Origin: CADEEN01 sp963783785 | Lineage (GTDB): Bacteria > Pseudomonadota > Gammaproteobacteria > Burkholderiales > Burkholderiaceae_C | DNA length: 64,000 nucleotides | Assembly (NCBI GenBank): GCA_963783785.1 | Contig: CAWAOQ010000017.1 | Coordinates: 119,280-183,279 of the forward strand | Direction: 5' to 3' | Shown here: piece after piece, positions 31,435 through 40,390 of the stretch | Layout of the letters: the number at the start of each line of letters is the position of its first letter | Position numbering within the stretch: position 1 is the stretch's first letter | Made by a program: the position numbers and the translations under genes | The notes under the pieces: generated by a model | Databases searched by the model: none | What the model saw: only the letters and a program-made list of their open reading frames with translations | What the model was told of the DNA's origin: nothing

Positions 31435-32235
31435 TCACGGTGTCTCGCCGAGTGCGAGAGCGATCGCGGTGCGCCACCACACCGCATCGACGCGATCGGC
31501 CCAATCGTTGTGGTCGCTGGCCTTGATCACCACCAGGTGCTTCGGGCCGGCAAGCGCAGCGTGCAATGCGGCGCCCAAGTCAGCCGGCACGATGCTGTCA
31601 TGCTCGGCGACGGCCACGACAACCGGGCGATCGAACGTCGCCAATCTGGCCTGCGTGTCGTACTCGTCGCGCAGCAGCCATTTCACCGGCAGCCACGGGT
31701 AGTGATGCGAGCCCACGTGTGCGAGCCGGTCCCACGGCGTGATGAGCAGCAGTCCAGCGGTGAGGTCGCGATGCCGGGCACCAGCGGCCGCGGCCACGGC
31801 GGCACCGAGCGACTCGCCGATCAACAGCAGCGGTCCACCATACCGGCGGTGCGCGAGCGCCACGGTCTGTTCGGCATCCGCCACCAGGCTGGCCTCGCCA
31901 AGCATCCCGGCGCGGGGACCGTAGCCCGGGTACTCCGCAAGGATCACGCGCCATCCCAATGGCGCCAGTGCGTGCGCGTAGAACGCACGATGGCCCACAT
32001 GCCCGGCATTGCCGTGGAAGACGATCGCGGTACCCCGCACGGCGGCGGGCGGTTCGGCGACCAGGCCCCGAAAGTCGTCTGGCGATGGCCACGCGCGCAG
32101 GTTGCCATCGACCACGCGCTCCACCGTCGTCCGAGCGGGGAAATACAGCATCCGTTCCTGCCGCAGGTAGATCGCCGCCACCAGGAGCAGCAGGCAGACG
32201 AGGGCGATCCCCAGCACGGTTCCCATGGTCTTCAT
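31435..32235 (-). CDS. membrane-anchored alpha/beta hydrolase
   Basis: This 266-residue protein has an N-terminal membrane anchor (TVLGIALVCLLLLVAAIYL) and an alpha/beta-hydrolase fold. The nucleophile elbow is LIGESLGAAV (GxSxG), the oxyanion region VFHGNAGHVGH, the acid in VAEHDSIVP, and the His near KASDHNDWADR. It resembles the BEM46/YfhR group. ATG 32235 is preferred; an in-frame ATG at 32259 adds eight residues. Its substrate is unknown. It is on the same strand as mdh but separated by a terminator. Confidence 0.82.
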   Translation of the reverse strand: MKTMGTVLGIALVCLLLLVAAIYLRQERMLYFPARTTVERVVDGNLRAWPSPDDFRGLVAEPPAAVRGTAIVFHGNAGHVGHRAFYAHALAPLGWRVILAEYPGYGPRAGMLGEASLVADAEQTVALAHRRYGGPLLLIGESLGAAVAAAAGARHRDLTAGLLLITPWDRLAHVGSHHYPWLPVKWLLRDEYDTQARLATFDRPVVVAVAEHDSIVPADLGAALHAALAGPKHLVVIKASDHNDWADRVDAVWWRTAIALALGETP

Positions 32236-32363
32236 CGGCGTCACGGTCAAGCGGGGCACGAGGCAAGTGGCTCGACACGACGCGCCCTTCGCGCCGAGGT
32301 GATCGAACGCATCTTCCGGGCGATCGGCCGATCAGCGCGCCACCGCCATGGAGCGCCGGAAAC

Positions 32364-32390
32364 GACAAAGGGCCGGTGGTGCCGGCCCTT
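32364..32390 (-). terminator. intrinsic terminator of mdh
   Basis: AAGGGCCGG (32368-32376) and CCGGCCCTT (32382-32390) form a perfect nine-pair stem with a five-base loop, 25 bases past the mdh stop. On the minus strand it is followed by TTTG, a short U-run. Confidence 0.75.
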
Positions 32391-32414
32391 CGGATCGACT
32401 GGCGAACCTGTGTC

Positions 32415-33401
32415 CTACAGCAAGTGCTTGACCCCGTCCTGTTCTTCGAGAAGTTCGGCCAGGGTCTTGTTGATGCAGGCCCGCGAGAACTCATCGATCG
32501 GCAGGTCTTCGACCAGCTTGTATTCGCCGCCGGCGCAGGTCACCGGATAGCCGAACATCACATCCTTGGGGATGCCGTACTCGCCATTGCTCGGCACGCC
32601 CATCGTGACCCAGCGGCCGTTGGTGCCCAGCGCCCAGTCGCGCATGTGGTCGATCGCAGCGTTGGCGGCCGACGCGGCCGACGACAACCCGCGCGCGGCA
32701 ATGATCGCCGCGCCGCGCTTGCCAACGGTCGGCAGGAACACGTCGCGGTTCCAGGCTTCGTCGTTGATCATGTCCTTGACCATCGAGCCACCGATCGTGG
32801 CGAAGCGGTAGTCGGCGTACATCGTGGGCGAGTGATTGCCCCAGACGGCAAGCTTCTCGATGTCGGCGACCGCCTTGCCGGTCTTCGCCGCGATCTGGCT
32901 CAGTGCACGGTTGTGGTCCAGGCGCAGCATCGCGGTGAAGTTCTTGCGTGGCAGATCAGGCGCCGACTTCATCGCGATGTAGGCGTTGGTGTTGGCGGGG
33001 TTGCCCACCACCAGCACGCGCACGTTGCGCGAGGCCGAGGCGTTGAGAGCCTTGCCCTGCGCCGTGAAGATCTGCGCGTTGGCCGACAGGAGGTCCTTGC
33101 GCTCCATGCCCGGCCCGCGCGGGCGCGCACCAACCAGCAATGCGTAGTCGGTGTCCTTGAAGGCGCTGGTCGGGTCGCTGTGCGCCTGCATGCCGGCCAG
33201 CAGCGGGAAGGCGCAGTCCTCCACTTCCATCATCACGCCCTTGAGCGCGTTTTGCGCCTTCTCGTCAGGGATCTCGAGCAATTGCAGGATCACCGGTTGG
33301 TCGGTGCCGAGCATCTGGCCCGACGCGATGCGGAACAGCAGCGCATAACCGATCTGGCCTGCAGCGCCGGTGACGGCGACACGAACGGGCTTCTTGCTCA
33401 T
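32415..33401 (-). CDS. mdh: malate dehydrogenase
   Basis: Mdh oxidises malate to oxaloacetate with NAD. The 328-residue chain is intact and of the cytosolic-like type common in betaproteobacteria. The NAD-binding loop reads VAVTGAAGQIGYALLFRI, the substrate arginines lie in VGARPRGPGMER, and the catalytic His in AVWGNHSPTMYADYR. ATG 33401 is fixed by the N-terminus MSKKPVRVAVTG. It diverges from a GntR regulator and the sdh operon, with a perfect palindrome between them. Confidence 0.97.
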   Translation of the reverse strand: MSKKPVRVAVTGAAGQIGYALLFRIASGQMLGTDQPVILQLLEIPDEKAQNALKGVMMEVEDCAFPLLAGMQAHSDPTSAFKDTDYALLVGARPRGPGMERKDLLSANAQIFTAQGKALNASASRNVRVLVVGNPANTNAYIAMKSAPDLPRKNFTAMLRLDHNRALSQIAAKTGKAVADIEKLAVWGNHSPTMYADYRFATIGGSMVKDMINDEAWNRDVFLPTVGKRGAAIIAARGLSSAASAANAAIDHMRDWALGTNGRWVTMGVPSNGEYGIPKDVMFGYPVTCAGGEYKLVEDLPIDEFSRACINKTLAELLEEQDGVKHLL

Positions 33402-33540
33402 CGCGATAACTCCTGGGGGTTGAAAGAAGGGGGAGGTGTTCTTGGACGGTGGTGCCGTGGCGGCGGAGCCGCAGCGCGGCGGCAACGCGACAAAGTGTAG
33501 GCCAGAAGGCGCGATGTGCAAGGGTTAGCCCGAGGTCCAA

Positions 33541-33556
33541 TGTCTTATATAAGACA
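33541..33556. promoter_or_regulatory. 16-base palindrome between mdh and the GntR gene
   Basis: TGTCTTATATAAGACA is a perfect 16-base palindrome in the 197-base gap between the divergent mdh and GntR-regulator starts. It is very AT-rich against the genome and overlaps TATA-like sequences that could serve as -10 elements. The half-site size suits a GntR dimer, so it is the likely operator of the adjacent regulator; this is inference. Confidence 0.65.
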
Positions 33557-33598
33557 TATTTTCTGGACCATTGGCGCGCGCTGTGCTGCAATCTGCGC

Positions 33599-34387
33599 AT
33601 GTCGTCCGCCGCTGCCACACGCGTTGCCGCCCCCGCCAATGAGGGCGACGCACCGTCGTTCAGCCCGCTCTACCGCCAGATTGCCGGGCTGATCACGCGC
33701 AGCTTGCAGGGTGGCGAGTGGAAGCCCGGCGAGGCGATCCCGAGCGAACTCGACCTGGCGGCACGCTACAGGGTGAGCCAGGGCACCGTGCGCAAAGCCA
33801 TCGATGATCTGGCCGCCGATAACCTGCTGGTCCGGCGTCAGGGCAAGGGCACCTATGTCGCGACCCACGCCGAGGAGACCACGCAGTTCCGCTTCCTGCG
33901 TCTGGCCCCCGACGCCCCCGACGATGCGGGCATGGGCAGTGGACGCGCCGCAATGGCGCGGCGCTTTCTGGACTGCCGGCGCCAGCGTGCGCCGGCGCAC
34001 ATTGCCCGCTTGCTCGGCCTGAGCGGCGGCGAGGCCACGCTGCAGGTGCGGCGCCTGCTGTACTTCCAGGGCCGGCCGGTGGTGCTCGACGACATCTGGC
34101 TGCCGGCTGCGCTGTTCAAGGGCTTGACGTCGCAGCGGCTGTCGGCCTACCAGGGCCCGATGTACGGCTTGTTCGAGACCGAGTTCGGTGTGCGCATGAT
34201 CCGCGCCGAGGAGCAGATCCGTGCCGTTGCCGCTGACCCCAATGCCGCAGCGCTGCTTGAATTGGCCCCCGGGACGCCGCTGCTGTCGGTGACGCGCGTG
34301 TCCTTCACTTACGGTGATCGTCCGGTCGAGGTGCGGCGTGGTCTGTACGACACCCGCGCCCATCACTACCGCAACGAACTCGGCTGA
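33599..34387 (+). CDS. GntR-family regulator with UTRA domain (HutC subfamily)
   Basis: This 262-residue regulator has an N-terminal winged helix (SPLYRQIAGLITRSL, AIPSELDLAARYRVSQGTVRKAIDDL, GKGTYVA) and a C-terminal UTRA ligand-binding domain (LLYFQGRPVVLDDIWLPAALF). ATG 33599 begins just before the domain; the frame is open further upstream. It stands between mdh and sdhCDAB-gltA, so it probably senses a metabolite and controls TCA genes. The ligand is unknown. A palindrome 43 bases upstream is its likely binding site. Confidence 0.88.
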   Translation: MSSAAATRVAAPANEGDAPSFSPLYRQIAGLITRSLQGGEWKPGEAIPSELDLAARYRVSQGTVRKAIDDLAADNLLVRRQGKGTYVATHAEETTQFRFLRLAPDAPDDAGMGSGRAAMARRFLDCRRQRAPAHIARLLGLSGGEATLQVRRLLYFQGRPVVLDDIWLPAALFKGLTSQRLSAYQGPMYGLFETEFGVRMIRAEEQIRAVAADPNAAALLELAPGTPLLSVTRVSFTYGDRPVEVRRGLYDTRAHHYRNELG

Positions 34388-34568
34388 GCGAGCCGTTCGC
34401 CGGCTTGCCGGGCTGGCGCTGCGTGCTCTGGCACTCGGCAGCCAGAGGCATGCGTGCTTTTCGCGCCGAATGACCTTGCGCAGCAGGGGCGGGGCCGTAA
34501 GCCTCGTGTCTGCTGCGCTGCAATAGAATTGTTCGGTTCCTTCGCGGTTACCGCATGTCTGGATAGCC

Positions 34569-34998
34569 ATGGCCGAAACGACGCAATCAAGAAACCGCCC
34601 CGTCTATCGCAATATCCACGTCACGCAGATCGTCGGCTACCGGCTGCCGCCGGCCGGGATCGTGTCGATCCTGCACCGCGTCAGCGGCGCGTTGATGTTT
34701 CTGCTGTTGCCGTTCGTGATCTGGCTGTTCGACGTCAGCCTGACGTCAGAGATCTCCTACGAGCGCTTCACCAGCACGTTCGTCGCCGGCCTCGGTTTCC
34801 TGCCCGGCTGGTTCATGAAGCTCGTCGCGCTGGCCCTGATCTGGGCCTACCTTCACCACTTCATCGCCGGCGTTCGCCACCTGTGGATGGACATGACGCA
34901 CAGCGTCAGCCAAGGCACAGGGTCAGGTCTCGGCGTGGATCACGCTGGGCGCGAGCGCAGTGCTGACTCTGGCGCTGGCCTTCAAGTTGTTCATCTGA
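34569..34998 (+). CDS. sdhC: succinate dehydrogenase cytochrome b556 subunit, one frameshift
   Basis: SdhC is one of two membrane anchors of succinate:quinone reductase and helps bind heme b and quinone. The segment GIVSILHRVSGALMF has the quinone-site Ser/Arg region, and AYLHHFIAGVRHLWMD carries the heme-ligand His. Three hydrophobic segments are expected. An extra G near 34917 (ACAGG-G-TCAGG) shifts the end; repaired, it closes with VSAWITLGASAVLTLALAF. It is first in sdhCDAB, with sdhD seven bases downstream. Confidence 0.92.
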
Positions 34999-35005
34999 GG
35001 GCGCC

Positions 35006-35372
35006 ATGATGGAAAAGAACTACGGTTCCAAGCGGTTGGTCGTCGGCGCGCACTACGGCTTTCGCGATTGGCTCGCGCAGCGTGTGACGGCGGTGCTGAT
35101 GGCGCTGTTCACGATCGTGCTTGATGGCGCAGGTGCTGTTCGGCGCCAAGCTGGGCTACGAGCGCTGGTCGGCGATCTTCTCGTCGCAGTGGATGAAGGT
35201 GGTCACCTTCGTCGTCATCGTCGCGATGCTGGTCCACGCCTGGGTCGGCATGCGAGACATCTGGATGGACTACATCAAGCCGGTGGCGGTGAAGCTCGTG
35301 CTGCAGGTATTCACGCTGGTCTGGTTGGTCGGTTGTGCCGGCTGGGCGGTGCAAGTGTTGTGGAGACTGTAG
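35006..35372 (+). CDS. sdhD: succinate dehydrogenase membrane anchor, one frameshift
   Basis: SdhD is the second membrane anchor of succinate dehydrogenase. It starts MMEKNYGSKRLVVGAHYGFRDW, and the heme-ligand region reads VAMLVHAWVGMRDIWMDY. An extra T near 35124 (GTGCT-T-GATG) breaks the frame between LFTIVL and MAQVLFGAKLGYERW. The repaired length of about 121 residues is normal. ATG 35006 or 35009 may be used; GAGG lies six bases before the first. sdhA follows five bases later. Confidence 0.9.
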
Positions 35373-35376
35373 GAAC

Positions 35377-37166
35377 ATGGCAACACTTGCCAAACGCAAA
35401 TTCGATGTCGTGATCGTCGGTGCCGGCGGCTCCGGCATGCAGGCTTCGCTGCGCCTGGCCCAGGCCGGGCTGAACGTCGCCTGCCTGTCCAAGGTCTTCC
35501 CGACGCGCTCGCACACGGTCGCGGCGCAGGGCGGCATCGGCGCCTCGCTCGGCAACATGAGCGAGGACAACTGGCATTACCACTTCTTCGACACCGTCAA
35601 GGGCTCGGACTGGCTCGGCGACCAGGACGCCATCGAGTTCATGTGCCGCGAGGCGCCCAAGGTGGTGTACGAACTCGAGCACATGGGCATGCCTTTCGAC
35701 CGCAATCCCGACGGCACGATCTACCAGCGGCCGTTCGGCGGACACACCGCGAACTACGGCGAGAAGCCGGTGCAGCGCGCCTGTGCGGCCGCCGACCGCA
35801 CCGGCCACGCGATGCTGCACACGCTTTACCAGCAGAACGTGAAGGCGCGCACGACGTTCTTCGTCGAGTGGATGGCGCTGGACCTGATCCGCGACGCCGA
35901 CGGCGATGTGCTCGGCGTCACCGCGCTGGAGATGGAGACCGGCGAGGTGCACATCCTCGAGGCCAAGATCACGTTGTTCGCCACCGGCGGCGCCGGGCGC
36001 ATCTATGCGGCAAGCACCAATGCCTTCATCAACACCGGCGACGGCCTGGGCATGGCGGCGCGTGCCGGCATCCCGCTCGAGGACATGGAGTTCTGGCAGT
36101 TTCACCCGACGGGCGTGCACAACGCCGGCGTGCTGCTGACCGAAGGCTGCCGCGGTGAAGGGGCGATCCTGCGCAACAGCAGCGGCGAGCGCTTCATGGA
36201 GCGCTATGCGCCGACGCTTGAAGGACCTGGCGCCGCGTGACTTCGTCTCGCGCTGCATGGACCAGGAGATCAAGGAAGGCCGAGGCTGCGGTCCGAACAA
36301 GGACTACATCAACCTCGACATGACGCACCTCGGTGGCGAGACGATCATGAAGCGCCTGCCCAGCGTGTTCGAGATCGGCCACAACTTCGCCAATGTCGAC
36401 ATCACCAAGGAGCCGATTCCGGTGGTGCCGACGATCCACTACCAGATGGGCGGCATCCCGACCAATATCCACGGCCAGGTGGTGGCGCCGAAGGCGGGCA
36501 ACCCCAACGCGGTGGTCAACGGCTTGTATGCCGTGGGCGAGTGTTCCTGCGTCAGCGTGCATGGCGCCAACCGGCTGGGCACCAATTCGCTGCTCGACCT
36601 GCTGGTGTTCGGCCGTGCGGCCGGCCTGCACATCGTCGATGCGGGGCTGAAGCAGCGCAGCCACAAGCCGCTGCCGGCCGATGCGGCCGATCGGTCGCTG
36701 GCCCGCCTGGCCGGCTGGACAACAGCGTGTCCGGCGAGTACGCCCAGGACGTTGCCAACGACATCCGCGACACGATGCAGCAGCATGCCGGCGTGTTCCG
36801 CACCCAGGCCATGCTCGACGAGGGCGTCGCCAAGATCGCTGCGCTCGCCGAGCGGGTCAAGAACATCGCGCTGAAGGACAAGAGCCAGGTCTTCAATACC
36901 GCGCGCATCGAGGCGCTGGAGGTCGAGAACCTGATCGAGGCGGCGCAAGGCGACGATCGGTCTCGGCTGCGGCGCGCCAGGAGAGCCGCGGCGCGCACAC
37001 CGTCAACGACTACGCCGACACGCCGGAGCACCCCAACGGCCGCAACGACGCGGTGTGGATGAAGCACACGCTCTGGTACAGCGAGGGCAACCGCCTCGAC
37101 TACAAGCCGGTGAACCTGAAGCCGCTGACGGCCGAGTCGATTCCGCCCAAGGTGCGCACGTTCTAG
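35377..37166 (+). CDS. sdhA: succinate dehydrogenase flavoprotein subunit, several frameshifts
   Basis: SdhA oxidises succinate to fumarate at a covalent FAD. The FAD-binding start is FDVVIVGAGGSGMQASLRLA, the flavinylated His lies in PTRSHTVAAQGGIGAS, and substrate residues in FWQFHPTGVHNAG and HGANRLGTNSLLDLL. The repaired length is near 595 residues. The frame is lost near 36221 (an extra T in CT-T-GAAG), 36715, and 36960 (two extra Gs). Each time the normal sequence continues in another frame. The C-terminus PLTAESIPPKVRTF is correct. Given that neighbours share the same error type, this is probably a working gene. Confidence 0.94.
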
Positions 37167-37216
37167 GGCGCCACCTGCTCGAGCATTCCGGACGTTCTGA
37201 AAGAGCCGCTTCCGAC

Positions 37217-37921
37217 ATGACCAAGCGTACCTTCCAGATCTACCGATACGACCCCGAAACCGAGGCCAAGCCGCGCATGCAGACGCTCGAGGTCGAGCTC
37301 GACGGCAGCGAGCGCATGCTGCTCGACGCGCTGATGAAGCTGAAGGCGGTCGACCCATCGCTGTCGTTCCGTCGCTCCTGCCGCGAAGGCGTGTGCGGAT
37401 CCGACGCGATGAACATCAACGGCAAGAACGGCCTGGCCTGCCTGACCAACATGCGCACGCTGCCCGGTGTGGTCGTGCTCAAGCCATTGCCCGGGCTGCC
37501 GGTGATCCGCGACCTGATCGTCGACATGACGCAGTTCTTCAAGCAGTACGACTCGATCAAGCCGTACCTGGTCAACGACACGCTGCCGCCCGAGCGGGAG
37601 CGACTGCAATCGCCCGAGGAGCGCGACGAGCTGAACGGCCTGTACGAGTGCATCCTGTGCGCCAGTTGCTCCACCAGCTGCCCCAGTTTCTGGTGGAACC
37701 CGGACAAGTTCGTCGGCCCGGCCGGCCTGTTGCAGGCCTACCGCTTCATCGCCGACAGCCGCGACCAGGCCACTGCCGAGCGGCTGGACAACCTCGAAGA
37801 TCCGTACCGTCTCTTCCGTTGCCACACGATCATGAATTGCGTCGATGTTTGCCCAAAGGGGTTGAATCCGACCAAAGCCATAGGCAAGATTAAAGAATTG
37901 ATGGTCCGCCGCGCGGTCTGA
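37217..37921 (+). CDS. sdhB: succinate dehydrogenase iron-sulfur subunit
   Basis: SdhB passes electrons from the flavin to quinone. The chain is intact at 234 residues. The [2Fe-2S] cysteines lie in SCREGVCGSDAMNI and GLACLT, the [4Fe-4S] site in CILCASCSTSCPSFWW, and the [3Fe-4S] site in CHTIMNCVDVCPKGLNP. ATG 37217 (MTKRTFQIYRYDP) matches the family. The 50-base gap after sdhA is wider than elsewhere in the operon. sdhE follows 17 bases downstream. Confidence 0.97.
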   Translation: MTKRTFQIYRYDPETEAKPRMQTLEVELDGSERMLLDALMKLKAVDPSLSFRRSCREGVCGSDAMNINGKNGLACLTNMRTLPGVVVLKPLPGLPVIRDLIVDMTQFFKQYDSIKPYLVNDTLPPERERLQSPEERDELNGLYECILCASCSTSCPSFWWNPDKFVGPAGLLQAYRFIADSRDQATAERLDNLEDPYRLFRCHTIMNCVDVCPKGLNPTKAIGKIKELMVRRAV

Positions 37922-37938
37922 CCGTCTCGAGCCAAGCC

Positions 37939-38212
37939 ATGCTCGATACAGCAAGCACTCAACCGACTCAAGTGGCGCAGCCGCCGCGGCTTGCTCGAGA
38001 ACGACCTGTTCGTCGAGCGGTTCTTCCGTCGCCACGAAGCCACACTGACGCGCTGACAGGCCGCCGGGCTGCAGGCGCTGATGGATCTGGCCGACCACGA
38101 TTTGCTCGACCTGTTGCTGGCCCGTGCCGAGCCGCAGGGTGAACTCAACCGCGCCGACGTGCACGAGGTGCTGGCGCTGATGCGGACCGATCCAATGACT
38201 GAAAGGCACTGA
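37939..38212 (+). CDS. sdhE: succinate dehydrogenase assembly factor SdhE, frameshift and in-frame stop
   Basis: SdhE helps attach FAD covalently to SdhA. The coding signal is plain: LKWRSRRGLLENDLFVERFF, then LMDLADHDLLDLLLARAEP. Two defects break it. An extra A near 37953 separates MLDTA from ALNRLKW. An in-frame TGA at 38055-38057 interrupts ATLTR and QAAGLQAL, and no simple one-base indel explains it. It lies in the usual place between sdhB and gltA. It may be intact in the organism with errors here, or it may be a true null. Confidence 0.8.
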
Positions 38213-38214
38213 TC

Positions 38215-39528
38215 ATGATGACTCCCTCCGACGTCAAAGCCACCCTGTCGTTCTCCGACGGCAGCCCGACGATGGACCTGCCGATCTACAAGGGTTCGGT
38301 CGGCCCCGACGTGATCGACATCCGCAAGCTCTACGCGCAAACCGGCAAGTTCACTTACGACCCCGGTTTTCTGTCGACGGCGTCATGCAACTCGACCATC
38401 ACCTACATCGATGGCGACAAGGGCGAGTTGCTCTACCGTGGTTACCCGATCGAGCAATTGGCCCAGCACTGCGACTTCCTCGAGGTCTGTTACCTGCTGC
38501 TCAACGGCGAATTGCCCAACGCCGAGCAGAAGACGGCCTTCGTGAAACTGGTGACCAACCACACGATGGTCAGCGAGCAGATGCAGTTCTTCCTGCGCGG
38601 TTTCCGGCGCGACGCGCACCCGATGGCGGTTCTGACCGGGTTGGTCGGCGGCATGTCCGCGTTCTATCACGACAGCACCGACATCAATAACCCGAAGCAC
38701 CGCGAGGTTGCAGCGATCCGCCTGATCGCCAAGATGCCCACGCTGGTGGCGATGGCCTACAAGTACGCGACGGGTCAGCCCTACATGTATCCGAAGAACT
38801 CGCTGTCCTACACCGCGAACTTCACGCGCATGATGTTCGCCACGCCCTGCGAGGACTACGAGCCCAACGACGTGGTGGTGCGCGCGCTCGACCGGATCTT
38901 CATCCTGCATGCCGACCATGAGCAGAACGCCTCGACGTCGACCGTGCGGCTCTGTGGCAGTTCAGGCACCAATCCGTTTGCCGCGATCGCCGCCGGCGTG
39001 GCCTGTCTGTGGGGGCCCGCGCACGGTGGTGCCAACGAGGCCGCGCTGAACATGCTCGAAGAGATCCAGCGCAACGGGGGCGTCGAGCGCATCGGCGAGT
39101 TCATCAAGCAGGTCAAGGACAAGAACAGCGGCGTCAAGCTGATGGGCTTTGGCCACCGCGTCTACAAGAACTACGACCCGCGCGCCAAACTGATGCGCGA
39201 AACCTGCCATGAGGTGCTGGGTTCGCTGGGCCTGGGCAACGATCCGCTGTTCAAGTTGGCGATGGCGCTGGAGAAGATCGCGCTCGAAGACGAGTACTTC
39301 GTTGCTCGCAAGCTGTATCCGAACGTCGACTTCTATTCGGGCATCGTCCAGCGCGCAATCGGCATACCCGTCAGCTTGTTCACCGCGATCTTCGCGCTCG
39401 CACGCACGGTTGGCTGGATTGCCCAGTTGAACGAGATGATCGGTGACGCCGAGTACAAGATCGGTCGGCCGCGCCAACTCTACGTGGGTGCCACCGCACG
39501 CAACGTCAAGCCGATCGGCCAACGCTGA
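38215..39528 (+). CDS. gltA: citrate synthase
   Basis: Citrate synthase joins oxaloacetate and acetyl-CoA. The 437-residue chain is intact and of the large hexameric type, with N-terminal domain LSFSDGSPTMDLPIYKGS. The catalytic residues lie in WGPAHGGANEAALNML, GFGHRVYKNYDPRAK and NVDFYSGIVQRAIG. It starts at ATG 38215 or 38218, just after sdhE, and ends the sdh operon at a strong terminator. This type is usually inhibited by NADH. Confidence 0.97.
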   Translation: MMTPSDVKATLSFSDGSPTMDLPIYKGSVGPDVIDIRKLYAQTGKFTYDPGFLSTASCNSTITYIDGDKGELLYRGYPIEQLAQHCDFLEVCYLLLNGELPNAEQKTAFVKLVTNHTMVSEQMQFFLRGFRRDAHPMAVLTGLVGGMSAFYHDSTDINNPKHREVAAIRLIAKMPTLVAMAYKYATGQPYMYPKNSLSYTANFTRMMFATPCEDYEPNDVVVRALDRIFILHADHEQNASTSTVRLCGSSGTNPFAAIAAGVACLWGPAHGGANEAALNMLEEIQRNGGVERIGEFIKQVKDKNSGVKLMGFGHRVYKNYDPRAKLMRETCHEVLGSLGLGNDPLFKLAMALEKIALEDEYFVARKLYPNVDFYSGIVQRAIGIPVSLFTAIFALARTVGWIAQLNEMIGDAEYKIGRPRQLYVGATARNVKPIGQR

Positions 39529-39550
39529 AGCTTGTCGACTGGCGTCACGG

Positions 39551-39576
39551 GGGCTGCTCGCGAGCAGCCCTTTTTT
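39551..39576 (+). terminator. intrinsic terminator of the sdh-gltA operon
   Basis: GGGCTGCTCG (39551-39560) is followed directly by its complement CGAGCAGCCC (39561-39570) and six Ts. It lies 22 bases past the gltA stop and is the clearest terminator in the window. Confidence 0.92.
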
Positions 39577-39783
39577 CTGGCCGCCAGCGCGGACGCGCGA
39601 ACGCAGTTACAATGCGTGGGTAGGTATGCACAAGACCATCGATTCTTGACGGTCTCTTCTGACCCCGAATCAGCCTTACCGCTGACGGGCGCCCGGTTTG
39701 AATTCCCGAGGTGATTTTCTTGCGTGTCTCTGCACTGCGTCGGCATGTGCTGCGCATTTTTTTCACTTGATAGAGGAATATTC

Positions 39784-40008
39784 ATGAGCACCCAAACAAC
39801 CCAGACCGGCACCGTCAAATGGTTTGACGAAGGCAAGGGCTTCGGCTTCATCGCCCAGGACGGCGGCGGCAAGGACCTGTTCGCGCACTTCAGCGAAATC
39901 CAGGGCTCGGGCTTCAAGACGCTGGCAGAAGCCCAGCGTGTCGAGTTCGAGGTCAAAGAGGGCCAAAAGGGCCCGCAAGCCGCGAACATCCGTCCGATCA
40001 CGGCCTGA
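39784..40008 (+). CDS. cold-shock protein, CspA family
   Basis: This 74-residue OB-fold protein is a single-stranded nucleic-acid chaperone. RNP1 is GKGFGFIAQ and RNP2 is DLFAHFSEI. It has seven extra N-terminal residues (MSTQTTQ) before TGTVKWFDEGKG. ATG 39784 has AGAGGAA upstream. The long leader after the gltA terminator (39577-39783) holds no gene and could be a temperature-responsive 5' UTR, as in cspA; a TACAAT element at 39608-39613 is a possible -10. It ends at a terminator. Confidence 0.95.
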   Translation: MSTQTTQTGTVKWFDEGKGFGFIAQDGGGKDLFAHFSEIQGSGFKTLAEAQRVEFEVKEGQKGPQAANIRPITA

Positions 40009-40038
40009 TGCAACGACCGGCACGTCGTGCCAGCGAAG

Positions 40039-40067
40039 AAACCGCGGCACCAGCCGCGGTTTTTTTG
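40039..40067 (+). terminator. intrinsic terminator after the cold-shock gene
   Basis: AACCGCGGC and GCCGCGGTT (40040-40048 and 40053-40061) form a nine-pair stem with loop ACCA, followed by a run of Ts to 40066. Confidence 0.9.
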
Positions 40068-40101
40068 TTTCCGAGCGATCGCCAAAGATAAGGACCCAGA
40101 C

Positions 40102-40353
40102 ATGGCCAAGGAAGAACTGATCGAAGTCCACGGCGTCGTGGAAGAAGTATTGCCGGACTCGCGTTTTCGCGTGAAGCTCGAGAACGGTCACAAGCTCGTC
40201 GCCTACACCGGCGGCAAGATGCGCAAACACCACATCCGCATCCTGGCGGGTGATCGCGTCTCCCTCGAACTGTCACCCTACGACCTGAGCAAGGGTCGCA
40301 TCACATTCCGCCACCTCGAACGCGGTGGCCCGCCGCCGCAGCGTCGCCTCTGA
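40102..40353 (+). CDS. infA: translation initiation factor IF-1
   Basis: IF-1 binds the ribosomal A site during initiation. The 83-residue OB-fold protein reads EVLPDSRFRVKLENGHKLVAY then GGKMRKHHIRILAGDRVSLE, and carries a basic tail after RITFRHLERG, longer than the 72-residue type. Such extended forms are the betaproteobacterial second copy often found next to cold-shock or helicase genes. ATG 40102 is preceded by AAGGA. It is flanked by terminators, so it is probably transcribed on its own. Confidence 0.95.
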   Translation: MAKEELIEVHGVVEEVLPDSRFRVKLENGHKLVAYTGGKMRKHHIRILAGDRVSLELSPYDLSKGRITFRHLERGGPPPQRRL

Positions 40354-40362
40354 ATTCATGCT

Positions 40363-40390
40363 CCAGCCGCGCCCCTGCGGCTGGTTTGCA
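40363..40390 (+). terminator. intrinsic terminator of infA
   Basis: CCAGCCGC (40363-40370) and GCGGCTGG (40377-40384) form an eight-pair stem with a six-base loop followed by TTT, ten bases past the infA stop. Confidence 0.7.

Noticed and set aside
35377..37166. sdhA as a true pseudogene
   Set aside because: All catalytic motifs are intact in three frames and the neighbours show the same insertion type, so error is more likely than decay.
38055..38057. Selenocysteine at the sdhE TGA, given selD in the window
   Set aside because: SdhE has no catalytic cysteine at this place, I see no clear SECIS hairpin right after it, and the gene has another frameshift.
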